From the NCBI GenBank assembly GCA_914767715.1, contig OU612072.1, positions 11,346,001-11,410,000 on the forward strand: a stretch of 64,000 bases of DNA, read 5' to 3'. Below are positions 1-12,000 of this stretch, one piece after another. Each line of letters begins with the position of its first letter. Position 1 is the stretch's first letter. The notes beneath the pieces are model-generated. The model saw only the letters and a program-made list of their open reading frames with translations. It ran no database searches and was not told where the DNA came from. Source of the stretch: Membranipora membranacea (Eukaryota; Bryozoa; Gymnolaemata; Cheilostomatida; Membraniporidae). Both the position numbers and the translations under genes were made by a program.

Positions 1-897
1 TCTGTCTCCCCTTTTGTTCTCCATATATACAAACCGGATTACATCAAACCTGAGTAATGTTACAATAATTAAGTACGCAGATGACACTTGCATCATAGGC
101 TGCATAGCTAATCAATCAGAGCTCAACTCCTATTTTGATGAAATCCATAGAATTGCTAAACAATGTGCTGATTTAAATCTTTTATTAAACCCTACTAAGA
201 CCCAGGAAATGATGCTATCCACCCAATATGTTAAACCTTCTACCCCTACACTTGTTTTAAATGATACTGCTATTGCTTTTAGTGATAAAGTTAAATATCT
301 TGGTGTATTAGTTGACGATAAGCTGCGTTTTAATGATCATGTGCATGGTATAGTTTCAACCGCCTCTCAAAGGATGTATGTAGTCAGGAATTTTGTATTT
401 TTAAGCTCTAAATCACTATCAAACATGCTTTTTAAAAGTTTTATTTTATCACGAATCTCCTATTGCTTACCCATTATTTTTAAAAGCTTGTATGCTGCTG
501 ACAAGCAACGCCTGTGTAAAATTTTCAAGGACGCTATTAAGTTAGGCATTGAACATCCCGATATTTATACCATGATGGACAATCAGACACGAACACTGGC
601 CTTACGCTATATTCACGATGAGGATCATTTCATCAATGATTTGTTGAGTAAATGTCCATCTGGCAGATACCGTACAGTAAAACATAGAAGCTCACTGGGG
701 AGAGACTGTTTTCTGCGTCATATCACTCTTATTTTAAACGAAATACTTTTTTAGACAGAGATTTGATTTTTTATTCCAAGTGTCTTCGCTTTTTTCTTGC
801 TGATTCAAAGTGCCAGCAATTACACTGTATTTCGCGACTCATTTTTTCTTTTAATAATGCTGTCAGTGATAGTAATAAAATCCATCCATCCATTACG
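1..897 (+). mobile_element. LINE (non-LTR retrotransposon), 3' end, cut by the window edge
   Basis: The left edge of the window lies inside a reverse transcriptase ORF that runs to a stop at 752-754. A short AT-rich 3' UTR follows and ends near 880-897 in tandem ATCC units, a simple-repeat tail of the kind found on CR1/L2-type LINEs. The 5' part lies outside the window. The family call rests on the RT motifs described in the CDS entry. Confidence 0.85.
2..754 (+). CDS. LINE reverse transcriptase, C-terminal part (partial)
   Basis: This is the C-terminal part of an RNA-dependent DNA polymerase that copies element RNA at a nicked chromosomal target. The frame is already open at base 2 and reads LSPLLFSIYTN, the RT motif just before the palm catalytic block. 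KYADDTCIIG follows about 20 residues later; its YADD carries the two metal-binding aspartates. Next come a short LxxNPTKTQ stretch and YLGVLVDDKLRF, the usual thumb-side motif of CR1/Jockey-like RTs. The C-terminal region is rich in Leu, Tyr and Cys. Endonuclease and N-terminal RT domains would lie upstream of the window. No frameshift or stop interrupts the visible part, so this copy may be fairly young. Confidence 0.88.
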   Translation: MSPLLFSIYTNRITSNLSNVTIIKYADDTCIIGCIANQSELNSYFDEIHRIAKQCADLNLLLNPTKTQEMMLSTQYVKPSTPTLVLNDTAIAFSDKVKYLGVLVDDKLRFNDHVHGIVSTASQRMYVVRNFVFLSSKSLSNMLFKSFILSRISYCLPIIFKSLYAADKQRLCKIFKDAIKLGIEHPDIYTMMDNQTRTLALRYIHDEDHFINDLLSKCPSGRYRTVKHRSSLGRDCFLRHITLILNEILF

Positions 898-1475
898 CTA
901 TGCAAAACTCAAAGTAGTTGCTGACTCTAAGCTGGATAACACTTCAGTTTAGGGGAGGTTCCAAGACATTGCTGTAATGATGATAGAGCACAGGCTAAAA
1001 AATAACAGGAACAGGAAACTGCTCTGTAGTATTCTATTTTAGCTGAGTTTGAGCACCTGATGGATGTAATGTTTCACAAGAATTCTGGCTGAAGAATCAT
1101 CCGAATAAGATTTTGTCTTTTTGCCTATGCAGAAGGTGCAATCTGCTATTGATCGATGAGAAGTTGTTTGTAACCTTGGTTGCCCTTTAAGTATGGGGAC
1201 CTAAAATTTGCACGACCCCAATTAATCAAATTTACATCAGGTTTTTACCCTGAATCCGCTGAGATGGTACTCAAGCTAAGTGAATTAATTCACTCTCTGC
1301 CGATCAGATATAAACATGCGATACTGTATCAAGTGATCAGCTGGTGCAATGATATATCTTTGTGGCAGTTGATAGTTTGTGATCACACAGCTGGTGATGG
1401 CGAGTAACTATATTTTAACTTCAGCATACAGAGACATCCTTCCCACGACATCAGACAGTCAAGTTCTTTCAGCTA
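898..1475. other. Intergenic stretch between LINE and tetraspan gene
   Basis: I see no convincing gene here. A 75-codon open stretch at 1180-1407 has no recognisable motif. Part of the segment (about 1190-1245) resembles 50930-50990 in the receptor C locus, so it is probably old repeat or 3' UTR of the minus-strand tetraspan gene. Confidence 0.4.
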
Positions 1476-4400
1476 CTAAGGGTTCTGTAGGCTAGGAGTA
1501 TTACCTCTCACTTGACTCATTTCTACAACCTAGAAGAAAATGAGGTTTTATTTGTTAAATCTATGCTTTTTTTTTAATTTTTTGAGGGCAACTGAGGAAA
1601 TTGCAGTTACCAAGAAAAACCAAGCTTGACTTTATGTTCATAGTTTTTGACCTTACCTGCTCGGCTTCATGTTCCTGCTGAGATGTTTTCATTTTCTTTG
1701 CGACCTCTCTTATTGTGATGATCATAAAAAGTACTCCGATGACATCTAGTAACACGAGACCATAGAGGAAGAGTTCTTCTTCCGATAATCCACGAGCACT
1801 GAAAAATTGGAGCATTGTATATTTATATGTATTTGTCATTGAATTCCATATCTGGAATAGCATCATTAGCTTTCTTTTGCAAAACAAAGGGCTTGCAAAA
1901 ATAGCCAGTCCCTAGTAGCAATCTAGAAATGCCCTAATCATCGACACTGTATGGGGTATAATTACTGTTTGCAATTTTGTAAACAAGACAATTTCTCAGG
2001 CTAATTATTCATGCTACTAGGGACAGCCAATCAGATAACAGTCAGATGGGTCCCTGTGTTTAGTATCCTAACCGTATAACGCTATGATACTATTTCCATT
2101 CTAAGAGAAGAATCTAATTCAGTGGTATTTGTATATAAGGATTAACTTCTTGCGTTTGAAATGTGAATAATATATAGGTTTTGTCTATTATGTAATTGGC
2201 GGTAAATGATTAGATGAAATGGCTATGCAGCAATGAAGACCACCGACCCAATGGATGGTAAACAGATTCTACAATGAAGAAAGGTGACAAGTTTTTGCAA
2301 ACTTGTATATAAAAAATAGCGGGACTTATACAACATCATTTTGACAAATTCATTTTTATTGAACATTTCAAAAGTTTGTAATCAATATAAACCAACAATT
2401 ACTTGTTTACTTCTGGACAATGGGAAGTGATGCATGCTAACCATGGCAGGCAGGTTTACCCATCTGCCAATGAGACTGTGCTTAATTTTAAAGCCAACCT
2501 TCTAGCTAAAATTTTCTAAGATTTCCTGGCTAGAAATAGAATAAATATGACACAGAAAAAGATTGTCAAGTGGTCGGGTTAGGTAGAGAGTCAGGGGCTA
2601 AGCAAAAATATATGGTCCATTCATTTTTGGAAAGCTGTCGCACAACTGAATGCGAAAAGCTCAACACAATTCGCCTTATGATTGGATGAACGAAAAAGGA
2701 GCCGAAAAGACCGTTTTCACCTCCAAAGTGGTTGGTAGAAACAAATACATTATAAGACATGGAGTTAATCATACTTTTTTAGAGTTAGCATAGTCTAAGT
2801 GCACATATGTGATGCGAAGCAACGCGAGCTAGTGGCATTACATAATCAATCACTCATTTCTGTTGACCTCGATACCCCAACTTTTGCAATATCCCTCAGC
2901 CGCCATAGAGGATCAAACCCATAGAAAATAAGTAGCAGATAATGGTAAAACCACTAAAACTACATTGCAGCTCTCTGGGCATTTAGACTAGGGTTAGCAT
3001 TACGTATATAATAGAATAAGCCAAGTAAGACGCACCAACCTTTGCACACGAGAAAAGCCTCTGGACCGATATCTTTGTATCCATTCGTAGCTGTCTCTCT
3101 CTGACTCCCTTATCTTATCCAGAGATATGCAGTTGAAGATCAGTGCTACAACCAGCCCTATAGCCGATATAACTGACCAAGCGATGTCACACTAACAATA
3201 CAATAAATAGGGCATTGTTACTTGGTATCCCACAATGCAATTTCTGGGTTCCCCAATGATACCAGGACAACCATTTTATAGATTTTGCCCTCTTCGTACA
3301 AATTTCTAGGTCAAAGTTGTATAATTGGCGGGATGTTCTTCATAAGTCCATTTTATGATTTAGTACAATGATTGCAATTTGTCCCCCCCCCCCCCTCTAT
3401 CATGCTATTAATAGCCTGTGTACTCACGCCCTCATCCCAACATCATGTGGTCTTCAAACTGGGTTACTTATTGGTACCGGAGAGAAAGGAGAACATCATG
3501 GTTTATTGAATGCGGTTGATAGTGATAGTGAGTTGAGAATGAAATGCAGTACAAATACAAAACGCAAATCTTTGAAATGAAACAATTTGCTTTTCACTAA
3601 GATATCTCAAGAATTTGAGTAAGTTTGGAGCTTGTTGGGATGAAAGTGCCCGACTCCGAGTAAGGAATAGCAAGGCCTGGTAATGAGCGCCACCAAACCA
3701 TTCTTTTGTGGAGATGGTGAGATAGCGTAATCGGTTACCTTGCTCGCTATTCACTGCCTACCAGGAGACGCAGGAGTTGTGGGTTCCAATCCCACTGAGG
3801 CAGCTTTCTAGAATGAATGTTCCATTCCCCAGCACCCTCGGTTATGACAACAACTACTACTCTTTTCCTAGAGGGATAGGCCAGTAAAGTGGAAACCATT
3901 ACAGCTATTCTGGTCTAACTTTTCCGTGTCAATGACAATATCCGGCTCATTACCATGATGTTTAATTTCAAGATAAAATACATGTAAAACTCACCCCGTG
4001 TTTCTTCTTGGCACTTAGCTCGGGAGTCCGACAACAGCCGCTCACAAAGACAACTAACACAAGCTGTAAGGCAAGATTATGAATATCAAAATTTAATACA
4101 TGTTAGAGCTCAAGATTTCAGAATTATCACTACAACAACGCTCGAAATTATCACCACTTGATCTTACAATTAGGAAAACTTGATCTCAAATCGCTCACTC
4201 AGAATGTATTTAGTTCCATCAATGATGAATGAGCGATTCATGAGTGAGACTCTAGCGAGTCTTGCTGAGTGAGTGATCAGATAGCAATTTATGCTCTTTT
4301 AAATGGAAAGACCCCCCTGATTTCCCCTTTTGCTGTCTCTTCGCAATTTTTCATCTGACTAATGAAGAGAGGGTAATTCCTAATTCATGCAAAAGTAAAA

Positions 4401-4921
4401 ACTAGCACTTTGCGTTAAGCTGTATCATCACAGTGACCACAGACTCCACATTTTGTCTCATGGTTAAATGCGTTAAAGTTAAAAGATCGGACAATGCAGC
4501 TCACAACAAGGAAAGTAAATGTCTAGATATGCTGCTTTCTCAAACCAATTGTATCATAATACACCATTATTACAAAATCATACAACATGATGAATATACT
4601 TACCAGCAATACAGCTGCTGCGTTCGCAGCTAGGCAGGCATCGCTGTATGAGATACTTTTGACATTCTTGTACGATGCCGTCAAAACCAGAATAGTAGAC
4701 ATCGCAACAGCTGCAACATTGAATAGAAGTGTTTACGACATTGTATTAAGAATGTGTAAGTATAGCATTCTCTGTTAAAAACTAGTCCTGATAAAAATAC
4801 ATTTCCTAGATTTTTAGAGCACCGAGGACACCCTAGTCAACCAAAGTATGAATGTCACATGTGTGGCGGCAGGTTGTTATTGTTTCTTACCAAGAGTTAG
4901 ATGCACTTTTTCGTTTGCCAT
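1476..4921 (-). CDS. Small four-membrane-span protein, six exons
   Basis: Exons (minus strand): 4891-4921, 4604-4710, 3995-4063, 3040-3191, 1657-1798, 1476-1529. All joins keep phase (1, 0, 0, 2, 0) and all introns are GT-AG. The sum is 555 nt, or 184 aa. The protein begins MANEKVHLTLAVAMS, and the ATG lies in a 31-nt first exon. It has four hydrophobic spans: roughly residues 6-24, 36-58 (ending in a CC pair), 70-93 (CDIAWSVISAIGLVVALIF) and 130-150 (LFLYGLVLLDVIGVLFMIIT). A basic/acidic linker (RESERDSYEWIQRYRSRG) lies between spans 3 and 4. The tail is rich in K, Q and E and ends at a TAG in the last exon. Topology resembles small tetraspan families such as MS4A or MARVEL-like proteins, but no family signature can be claimed. 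A degraded inverted copy lies at 6.75-7.97 kb. Confidence 0.68.
1799..3039 (-). other. Intron 4 of the tetraspan gene
   Basis: This is intronic sequence between the exons at 3040-3191 and 1657-1798. It contains no convincing ORF. An imperfect inverted pair lies around 1905-2035 (CTAGTAGCA near the left end, TGCTACTAGG near the right), suggesting a small foldback element. Confidence 0.45.
3560..4340. repeat. Left arm of an imperfect inverted duplication
   Basis: This segment matches 6750-7440 in reverse orientation, including exon 3 of the tetraspan gene, the SINE-like unit and the run of GAGTGAG-type repeats near 4200-4290 (matched by CTCGCTCAGC at 6815-6840). Shorter matches continue outward: 3400-3510 with 7460-7560, and the terminal exon at 1500-1540 with 7905-7945. 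The arms are separated by about 2.4 kb. Confidence 0.65.
3660..3960 (+). repeat. tRNA-derived SINE-like sequence in intron of tetraspan gene
   Basis: The stretch around 3720-3800 has a pol III A-box-like TAGCGTAATCGG and, some 50 nt on, a B-box-like GGGTTCCAATCCC. The boxes are followed by CACTGAGGCAGC and a unique tail to about 3960. The same unit occurs on the minus strand at about 7195-7320, where the B box reads GGGTTCGACCCCC. A tRNA-related head joined to an unrelated body fits a SINE, not a functional tRNA gene. It lies inside the inverted duplication, so it was present before that event. Confidence 0.5.
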
Positions 4922-5630
4922 TGCTGCTCCTTGTCAGTTAGAGTTTGTAATCCCGCCAGAGATAGTGAGTTGAACTAAAAGTCCGCTCCTAAGAACTAGC
5001 GGGTCACAGTCACAACAGTGTTGTCCACAAGATACAAAATGACTTATATAGAAAATATGGTATATTAGTCCGTGACAAAGATTGTGTGCTGCCAAGTTAA
5101 GAAGCAGGAACTAGTTTGTCTTGGCTATGCTGTTATTGTTGTCCGTTATTTCGATGTCGATTTATAATATAGCTGAATGCTCCTTTGTAAGTGTTTTGTT
5201 GTCTGCCGTTGTTAATACTGTGTATTGTATGCTATGCCTGTAAACCCTCTAGACCCATCAAACCTATCTTTACTACTAGATTCACAACAGATTTTGTTTG
5301 CATTAGACTATAGCATGCGATACACTATCTTTGCCGAGATATCTGTTTACTGTTTACAAGTTGTTATTGTGAAATTACTAACCAATAAGATTCCTGATTC
5401 ATGAGCACTTATATCAATGAACTCCCTGGAGGAAGTTCATTGCTTATATCAAGTATGCGATTTGACTGATAACGTTTTTTTTATTGACTCATGTCTTCTA
5501 TGCTTGAGCACTTGTTTGCAAAATACTCATCAATTGTATGATAAAGTTTGCCAATACGTTTCTTACTTATCGTCTTATCAAAAGTGAAATATATTTGATT
5601 ATGATAAATTAATAATTGACTGATAGCAGG
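4922..5630. other. 5' flank of tetraspan gene
   Basis: This is upstream sequence of the minus-strand tetraspan gene. No gene is seen. A small foldback (ATGAACTCCCT ... GGAGGAAGTTCAT) at 5416-5443 recurs at 8246-8278 as AATGAACTCCCT ... GGAGGAAGTTCATTG. Confidence 0.4.
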
Positions 5631-5633
5631 CTC

Positions 5634-5668
5634 TCTCGCTTCTCGGCCTTTTGGCTAGGATAAAAGTG
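5634..5668 (+). pseudogene. U2 snRNA 5'-end fragment
   Basis: The stretch CGCTTCTCGGCCTTTTGGCT followed by AGGATAAAAGTG is nearly identical to the universally conserved first ~33 nt of U2 snRNA (stem-loop I and the start of the branch-point region). The match stops abruptly after that. The branch-site-pairing GUAGUAUC segment, Sm site and 3' stem-loops are absent, so this cannot be a working U2 gene. It is best read as a 5' U2 fragment, either a retroposed pseudogene or a snRNA-derived SINE head. Confidence 0.7.
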
Positions 5669-6749
5669 CCTCAGCCAATGGATAATTAGTTGTTCCTCTT
5701 TACTTTTTTGTTCCTTGATTATACGATTGATAAGCAAAATCCAATCTCCGTCTTTAAGGAATTGAGGGTTTTGTACAATCTATCTATATCAAATTATTTT
5801 AATCGGACGATAAGCTGAAAACCAAATCTCTGTTTTTCGAGTAATTGAGAGTTTTTTGCAATTTTATTTTAAACTAAATTGATTGATGGGCAAAAACGAT
5901 CTCCTTTTCTTAGGCCCATGCCCACCCACAGTGATGAAAACTTGGTGCATATATAAGCCTGGGTGAACATCAAGGCTGGTCAGTTCATTTTGGCGAGCCC
6001 TCAAGAACATATCACTCTGTACTATTTTGGAGCATATCACACCTTTCCGGAGTTGACAGATTCTTTTCTTTCGCACAGGACACTTTTACAGTACGCTATA
6101 GCTTGTTCTACTTTTTTACGATGATATTTAAATCTGAATCCACTATTCAAGAAAATAAACTCTGATTTAAATGTTTAAAGGCATCGAAACGATGAGTTTT
6201 TAGTAAATTGAGTCAATGCCTTAAAGTGACAAAGTTCAAAAGACAAATATGCTGGATAAAGCTGAGTAGCCAAATGCAACACTTTTTGTATGGAGTTGCC
6301 CCTTCTTAAACAGGAAGGTGTTACTCGATACAAAATAAAAATTAGTAATGACGAGTGAAAGAGGCGTGTGTGCCCCGACCAGGAGCGCCGTCAGACAAGG
6401 CAAGGGCAGGGGGAGGGGGGCTCAGACTAACTCTGTTCTGCTTTGGTCAGTATATGACCTCAAGTGGGTCTATTGTCTGACATTGTTGCCATGGACTAAG
6501 CCAGACGTCTATGAATAGCACTTTGTAAAGAGCTCAAGCAATAAAATAGAAGTGAAGTGAAGCGTATCCTGGGAGTGATAACTGCGCAAGTAATGATATT
6601 ATATGAGCATAACATTTAAAAATATATAATTACCACTAACGAGCTGACCCATAGAAGACAGATAATAAAACCGTTGCATTATGTGATGTTATGAGGTTAG
6701 CCTAGTGGATAGCGGGTTGAATCATTCATATGACGTCCGGTGTTGTTGA
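5669..6749. other. Non-coding spacer of the inverted duplication
   Basis: No gene is recognised. The stretch 6695-6715 (TAGCCTAGTGGATAGCGGG) resembles a tRNA A box, but no clear B box follows, so it is at most a SINE head remnant. A G-rich stretch at 6365-6435 (ending GGGGGGCTCAGACTA) resembles 10265-10315 and, in reverse, 23080-23140 and 52228-52290, which marks a dispersed repeat. Confidence 0.35.
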
Positions 6750-7965
6750 GACAAAAAAAGAGTGGATCAGGAGGGTCTTTCCATTGAACATGGCCTAAAT
6801 TGCTATCTGATCGCTCGCTCAGCATGACCTGCTAGGGTCTCACTCATAAATCGCTCACTTATTGATCGAAGTGAGCGATTTGGGAACAAATTTGTCTAAT
6901 TGAAAGATCAAGTGGTGATTTTTTTGAGCAATGTTATAGTGATAATTTACTTTGGTAAAGAATCGCAGATCGCTCTAATTGAAACACTCTCCCCCCCCCC
7001 CCCCCGGGTCATCATGAACAATTAAGCTAACTAAACATGGTTAGTGGGACTCCCTGCACACAAACTGTAAGTTGCCTTTCTGAGCAGCTGTTGTCGGACT
7101 ACCAAGCTAAGTGTCAATAAAAGACATGTGGTGAGTTCTACATGTGATTTATCTTGAAATAAAACATCACCTGCTGGGGAACGGAACAGTCAACCTTGAA
7201 AGCTGCCTCAGTGGGGGTCGAACCCACGACTCCCTTGTCACCGATTGACTGCGAGGTACCCGCTTGCACATTCTTGTTATCTCGCCATCTTGGCATCACA
7301 ACATCCCCAATTAAGAAGTGGTTGGTGGCAGTATATTGGAAGGCTCACTTTACACTAATTTGAGTCGTGCACTCTCATGCAACAAGCTCCAAACTCCCTC
7401 AATTTCTTTATGTAGCATAGAAATTAACTTTTTTTTGTTATGTATTGCATTTGCAATAATAATTACATACTGACCATGAAACGTTCTCCGTCTCTGGTAT
7501 CAATCGATAGCCAAGTTTAGAGAGTACAAGGGGTAAAGATGAGGCCGTGAGTGGAATTATTAGTTGCTCAATACCTCCATGGAAGATTTTATGGGCTCTC
7601 AGGGTAGTAATAGCTCAGTTAGGTGTTCAAGTTCTAATTATGGTGCTAAGTTATCAGTGAAGCGCTTGAAGAGTTAGCTCAATATCTATAAACATAAAGC
7701 CAGGTTTCTGGCGGGGATGGGTACTTAGGGTCCCAGTACTTATACCCCAGAGCGGATAACTCACTCCACATCAAAAATGATTATGATGTTGTACATAAGT
7801 TCAAACTTGGTTTTTCTTCCTCAGTGACGATTTGCTCAGTTGTTCCTTTCCTCCCAATAAGACTGAAAATTTAAAAAAAGCACAAATCAAAACAATTCAA
7901 ACCTGATTTTCTTCTAGGTTGTGGAGCTGAGTCAATGAGAGTTGTCTTTTCTGACACAACAAGGA
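6750..7965 (+). pseudogene. Inverted, broken copy of the tetraspan gene 3' part
   Basis: This is the second arm of the inverted duplication. Three remnants of the neighbouring tetraspan gene can be aligned on the plus strand. Exon 3-like sequence at about 7068-7128 keeps the GCTGTTGTCGGACT core and a GTGAGT donor but has a stop in frame. Exon 4-like sequence follows an acceptor near 7831 (TTCTTCCTCAG then TGACGATTTGCTCAGTTG). Terminal exon-like sequence at about 7920-7940 (GTTGTGGAGCTGAGTCAATGA) would encode VVELSQ-stop. Exons 1, 2 and 5 are not found. Reading frames are lost, so this is a decayed partial copy. Confidence 0.6.
7195..7320 (-). repeat. tRNA-derived SINE-like sequence (inverted copy)
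   Basis: This is the minus-strand partner of the unit at 3660-3960. Its B box GGGTTCGACCCCC is closer to consensus than that of the other copy, while the A box region is eroded. Body sequence differs in length: this copy lacks roughly 100 nt that the plus-strand copy has between CCCCAGCA and ATGATGTTT. Confidence 0.5.
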
Positions 7966-9082
7966 GATAACTCCTATCACAAATACAAGAATAAATATTA
8001 AGTTTGTATATGAATGGTCCATAAATAGATAACAGCAGACAGCTATATTGTCTGTCATTGCACGATGACAGTTAAAGTATTATCTTAGTATATAAGCTTG
8101 TATTTAAATTGCAAGCGTGAAATAATCTTTTGTAACTGTAACTGAAAGGGAAAGCTTATACTCAGGTACAAATTAAGTAAGGAAAAGCAGTGGGTTGCAG
8201 GACCGATCATTCATATTTGCAAACTTGTTCAGAGTATTTGCTCAATGAACTCCCTCTTCCTGGGGAGGAAGTTCATTGATTTGCTCAACCCAAAATAAGC
8301 TAATACAGTAAACATACAATTCATTTGCTTTCAGTTCCCTAAATCATATTAGTAGCTGGAAGCTGACATAAGAACCTATAATTCAGCTGCATGTCCCAGC
8401 CAGGTAAGTCATTGCTCTCATCGATTTTGAGGCTACTCACATTTCAATTATCTTGGTAATGAAAATTGGTTTGGTTTAAACAACAATAGGTAAAATTGTG
8501 TTGTGGCTGTTCTGTGAGAAATATTGAGACTATTACCTAATAACCACAATAGCATTAAATTCAACAATAAAATGGTTGACTGATTAACTGAGTTAATTCT
8601 TTACATTCCAGACTTTCATGCCAGTAAACAACATAATAAATTTATTGTGAAACTCTCCAATTGACCTTAACAAAATAGCCCCAGAATCTTACACTACTAT
8701 ACCATTCTCAGACTATAATAGACTTTATGCAGGTATGTCATGCTAGCAGTTGTTGACAGGTGCGTGAAAACCCATGAGGTGCTCATCCTTGTATTGCATA
8801 ACACTTGTACTTATTCTTACTTATACTGCATGAAACGCTTATAAGTATATATGTCATTGCATGAATGCTGCATGGATAAGCATTTACAATCATTCATTCA
8901 TTCATTCATTGGACAATACTTATATCAAAGCTTATAAATAAGTCATCGCTTGTATTGTAGGTAGAGTTACAGGTCAAACAGTTTAGTGAGAGCAAGGAGT
9001 AACTTCTTTTCCTCCTTGGTGAGAGTAAACCACTTGCTAACAAGTGTCAACAATTTTATTGACAGCCACTTGTTAGATAAGA
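7966..9082. other. Rh1 upstream region
   Basis: This is the gene-free 5' flank of the Rh transporter. It holds the small ATGAACTCCCT foldback at 8246-8278 and a (CATT)n microsatellite at 8891-8911. A TATAAATA box lies at 8934-8941, about 140 nt before the ATG. The TATA assignment is by sequence and position only. Confidence 0.4.
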
Positions 9083-12000
9083 ATGGCTGCTGATATGGGT
9101 TGCTGCGGACGGAGCAGGTTTGCTGTCATAGTGCTGGTTATTCAGACTCTATTTCTGATACTGTTTGCTGTCTTTGCTGAGTACGGTTATGATGTGGATG
9201 TAGAGAAAAGATGGTTTTACCCGAGTAAGTGTTCTTATATAATGTTGTTTATATACGAAAAATAATTGCCACAGTGATATGATCTTGCTGTTTAGTAAGA
9301 AACAGAAGATTGGGCTGCCCAAGAGAGATACAAGGTGCCCTAAATTCTCATACTGAGAATGTGATACATCCTAGAAAACAAGAATGCATCTTAGATGGGT
9401 GAGGTGTGTGAGAAACGATCAGTGGTATTGTCAGATATTCTAGACTAACTGTGATTACATTGATAAATTTGCAGCCCAATCACCAAAACTGTGCTGTGTT
9501 AATAATTTATGACGCTCAAGATTTACCTGATTATCTTAAATTGTTGCACAATTACACAACAAAATTAATCACTTAGACAAGAAGTGACTGATCCCGCTGA
9601 TGTGGTGTAGCTGCTGGAATGCTAGCAATGAGATAATCAAATCTACTAGACTGTAGAAGATCCATTACAAGTATCCCATCATGCAATGTTCTGGAAAACT
9701 CAGAAACAGGAAGATTACTCATCTTTTAAAATGTACCATTTCGGTTTTGGTTGAGGCAAGGGTAGTTTAGGTAGATTAAATAGATGCTGACCTAAACCTG
9801 ATCCAATTTTGGTCCATTTGTCTGCATTCAGAGTTGCTCCCAATCCACGGGTCACCTCGCAGGCCTGTGGCGTGACCAGTTGAAGGGAACAACTGGAATG
9901 CAGGCAATCGGATTAAACTTGATCTAGCCTGAACCTGAATCCAGTGATTGGTATGTCAGTGATTACTCTATTTGTTTCAGTGTTCCAGAATGTCCATGTG
10001 ATGATGTTTATCGGGTTCGGATTTTTGATGACATTTCTCAAAAAATATGGATATTCCGCCGTCAGCATCAACTTTCTAATTGCTGCTCTTGTACTGCAGT
10101 GGCATATGATTTTCAAAAGTATGTTTCATCTGGAACATGGGAAGTTCAAAATCGGCCTAGTTGAGTAAGTTGAGATCCTATTGATATCATTTCTAGACTT
10201 TCATTATTAACCATGAATTTGAAAATACTGGTTCATATATCTAAAAAAAAGTGCTTGCAATTTCAGTGCCGGGGGTCGTCAGGCGAGGGGCAAAAGCCTG
10301 GGGGGCTCAGACTATTTTCAAGTTGGTGTCTTTCAGATTTTTTGTTTAGCTCTCTTCCTTGATAATTTTCGATGCCCGAATGCCCACATTGTCATTATTG
10401 CTGAGTGTTAAGAAAATCTGTATCAGTACTACCATTATGTGTTAAGTTTCATCTGCATCATACAGTTGGCTGTTAATAGTTATGTAGCTGTTCCCAGCAT
10501 TTTGCGAGGCTCTACTTCCAACAAGTGGGTACCCGCTAACGCCACCCCCCCCCCCCACCCTCTTCCTCCCAGACGGTTAGCCTTAGCACTCATGTTAGCC
10601 CTTATGTAATACTAGTCATCCTATTCTCTTACAGCCTGATATCTGCAGACTTCACCTCAGCGGCGGTGCTGATCTCATTTGGAGCTGTTATTGGTAAGAC
10701 GAGCCCACTCCAGCTTGTATTTATGGCACTGATAGAAGTCATGATATTCTCCGCCAACGAGTACATAGCTGTCAATGTATTTCAGGTTGGTTAGATATTT
10801 ATTTGCACGAGTACAACTTTCAAAAGTTTTTGGACCATGATCCGTAACTGTCACAGTGATCCAACATTATTTCAAAGTCTACCGGCACAGAAACAAGTCT
10901 ATGTATTTATACACAACACCAAACCTGCAAACCATCAGATCAGAAAAAACGGATAAGGGATTGCGAGTTTGTGAAAATTCCGCAATTTTTATAGCAGGCA
11001 GATAAATCTCTCTATTTCTATGTCCTACTGTGATAGAAGGAGGTTGTTTTAAATGAGGTTAAAGTTCATACGCCGCAATGCGAAAAATGCGTTGGAACTG
11101 TCTCAATGAGCAAACTCAGCAGTGTGCTTGGCCGACGGAGTGCACTAGACCAAGTTTGATCGATTTGCCTGCATTCGAAGTTGCTCCCAATCCTCTGGTC
11201 CCATCTTTGCCTGCGGCGTGACCAATAGAAAGGAGCAAATAGAATGCAGGCAATTGGATTGAACTTGATCTAGAAGAGTGCATTAACTTCAATGTATTTA
11301 TATATGTGTCTTTTACCAGGCTGCGGATGTAGGTGGCTCGATGGTGGTTCACGTGTTCGGAGCTTACTTTGGGTTAGCAGTAGCCAGAGTTATATACAAG
11401 CCTGAGCACTCAGAGTCAAGTAATGAGGTGTCCTCGTATCAATCGGATATATTCTCTATGATAGGTAGGTGTAAAACAAGAGCAGACAACTTCCGATATC
11501 CCATGATGCAATTTCTCTTTCTATTTCTTAAAATTACCTTGTCTTGTGTGCTGAACTTTATGCTAGCTGACAAATATCTCCATTCTTATCAGGATTGTAT
11601 TGAGGTTTTGCACTGAAAAGCATCCCCTGTACCAAACTTTTTGCAATCAGGTTGCCCGATTTTGTTTACCAAGGTATCACTTGGTTGATCATATATCTAA
11701 AATAAAGGGCCAAATCTTTTAACTGACTGATTAAAGCGATAAAACCCTCCGCAATGTACCCGACAGCAAACTTGACCCCAGTATGCAGAAAATAATGATG
11801 TGACTCACAACAGGTTGAAGACCGTAATGCAAGCACCTAGCTGATTATCATTCTCGATATTCGTGTTATGTTCTAATATTCACTTTTACTACTATTGTTG
11901 TTTAAGTGACCAGCCTGTTTTGTTGATGGAGCTGGTAAAGGCAGTACTCTGAACATTGTAACATTTGCCCGTCAAATATTGTAATGGTACTCAACAATTA

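Noticed and set aside
1180-1407. 75-codon plus-strand frame
   Set aside because: No motif, and part of it is a repeat found again near 50.95 kb.
4604-4710. Cysteine-rich reading of tetraspan exon 2 (CCDVYYSGF...)
   Set aside because: It looked like a receptor module, but only the other frame joins the ATG exon and the following membrane exons in phase.
5634-5668. Functional U2 snRNA gene
   Set aside because: Only the first ~33 nt are present; Sm site and 3' stem-loops are missing.
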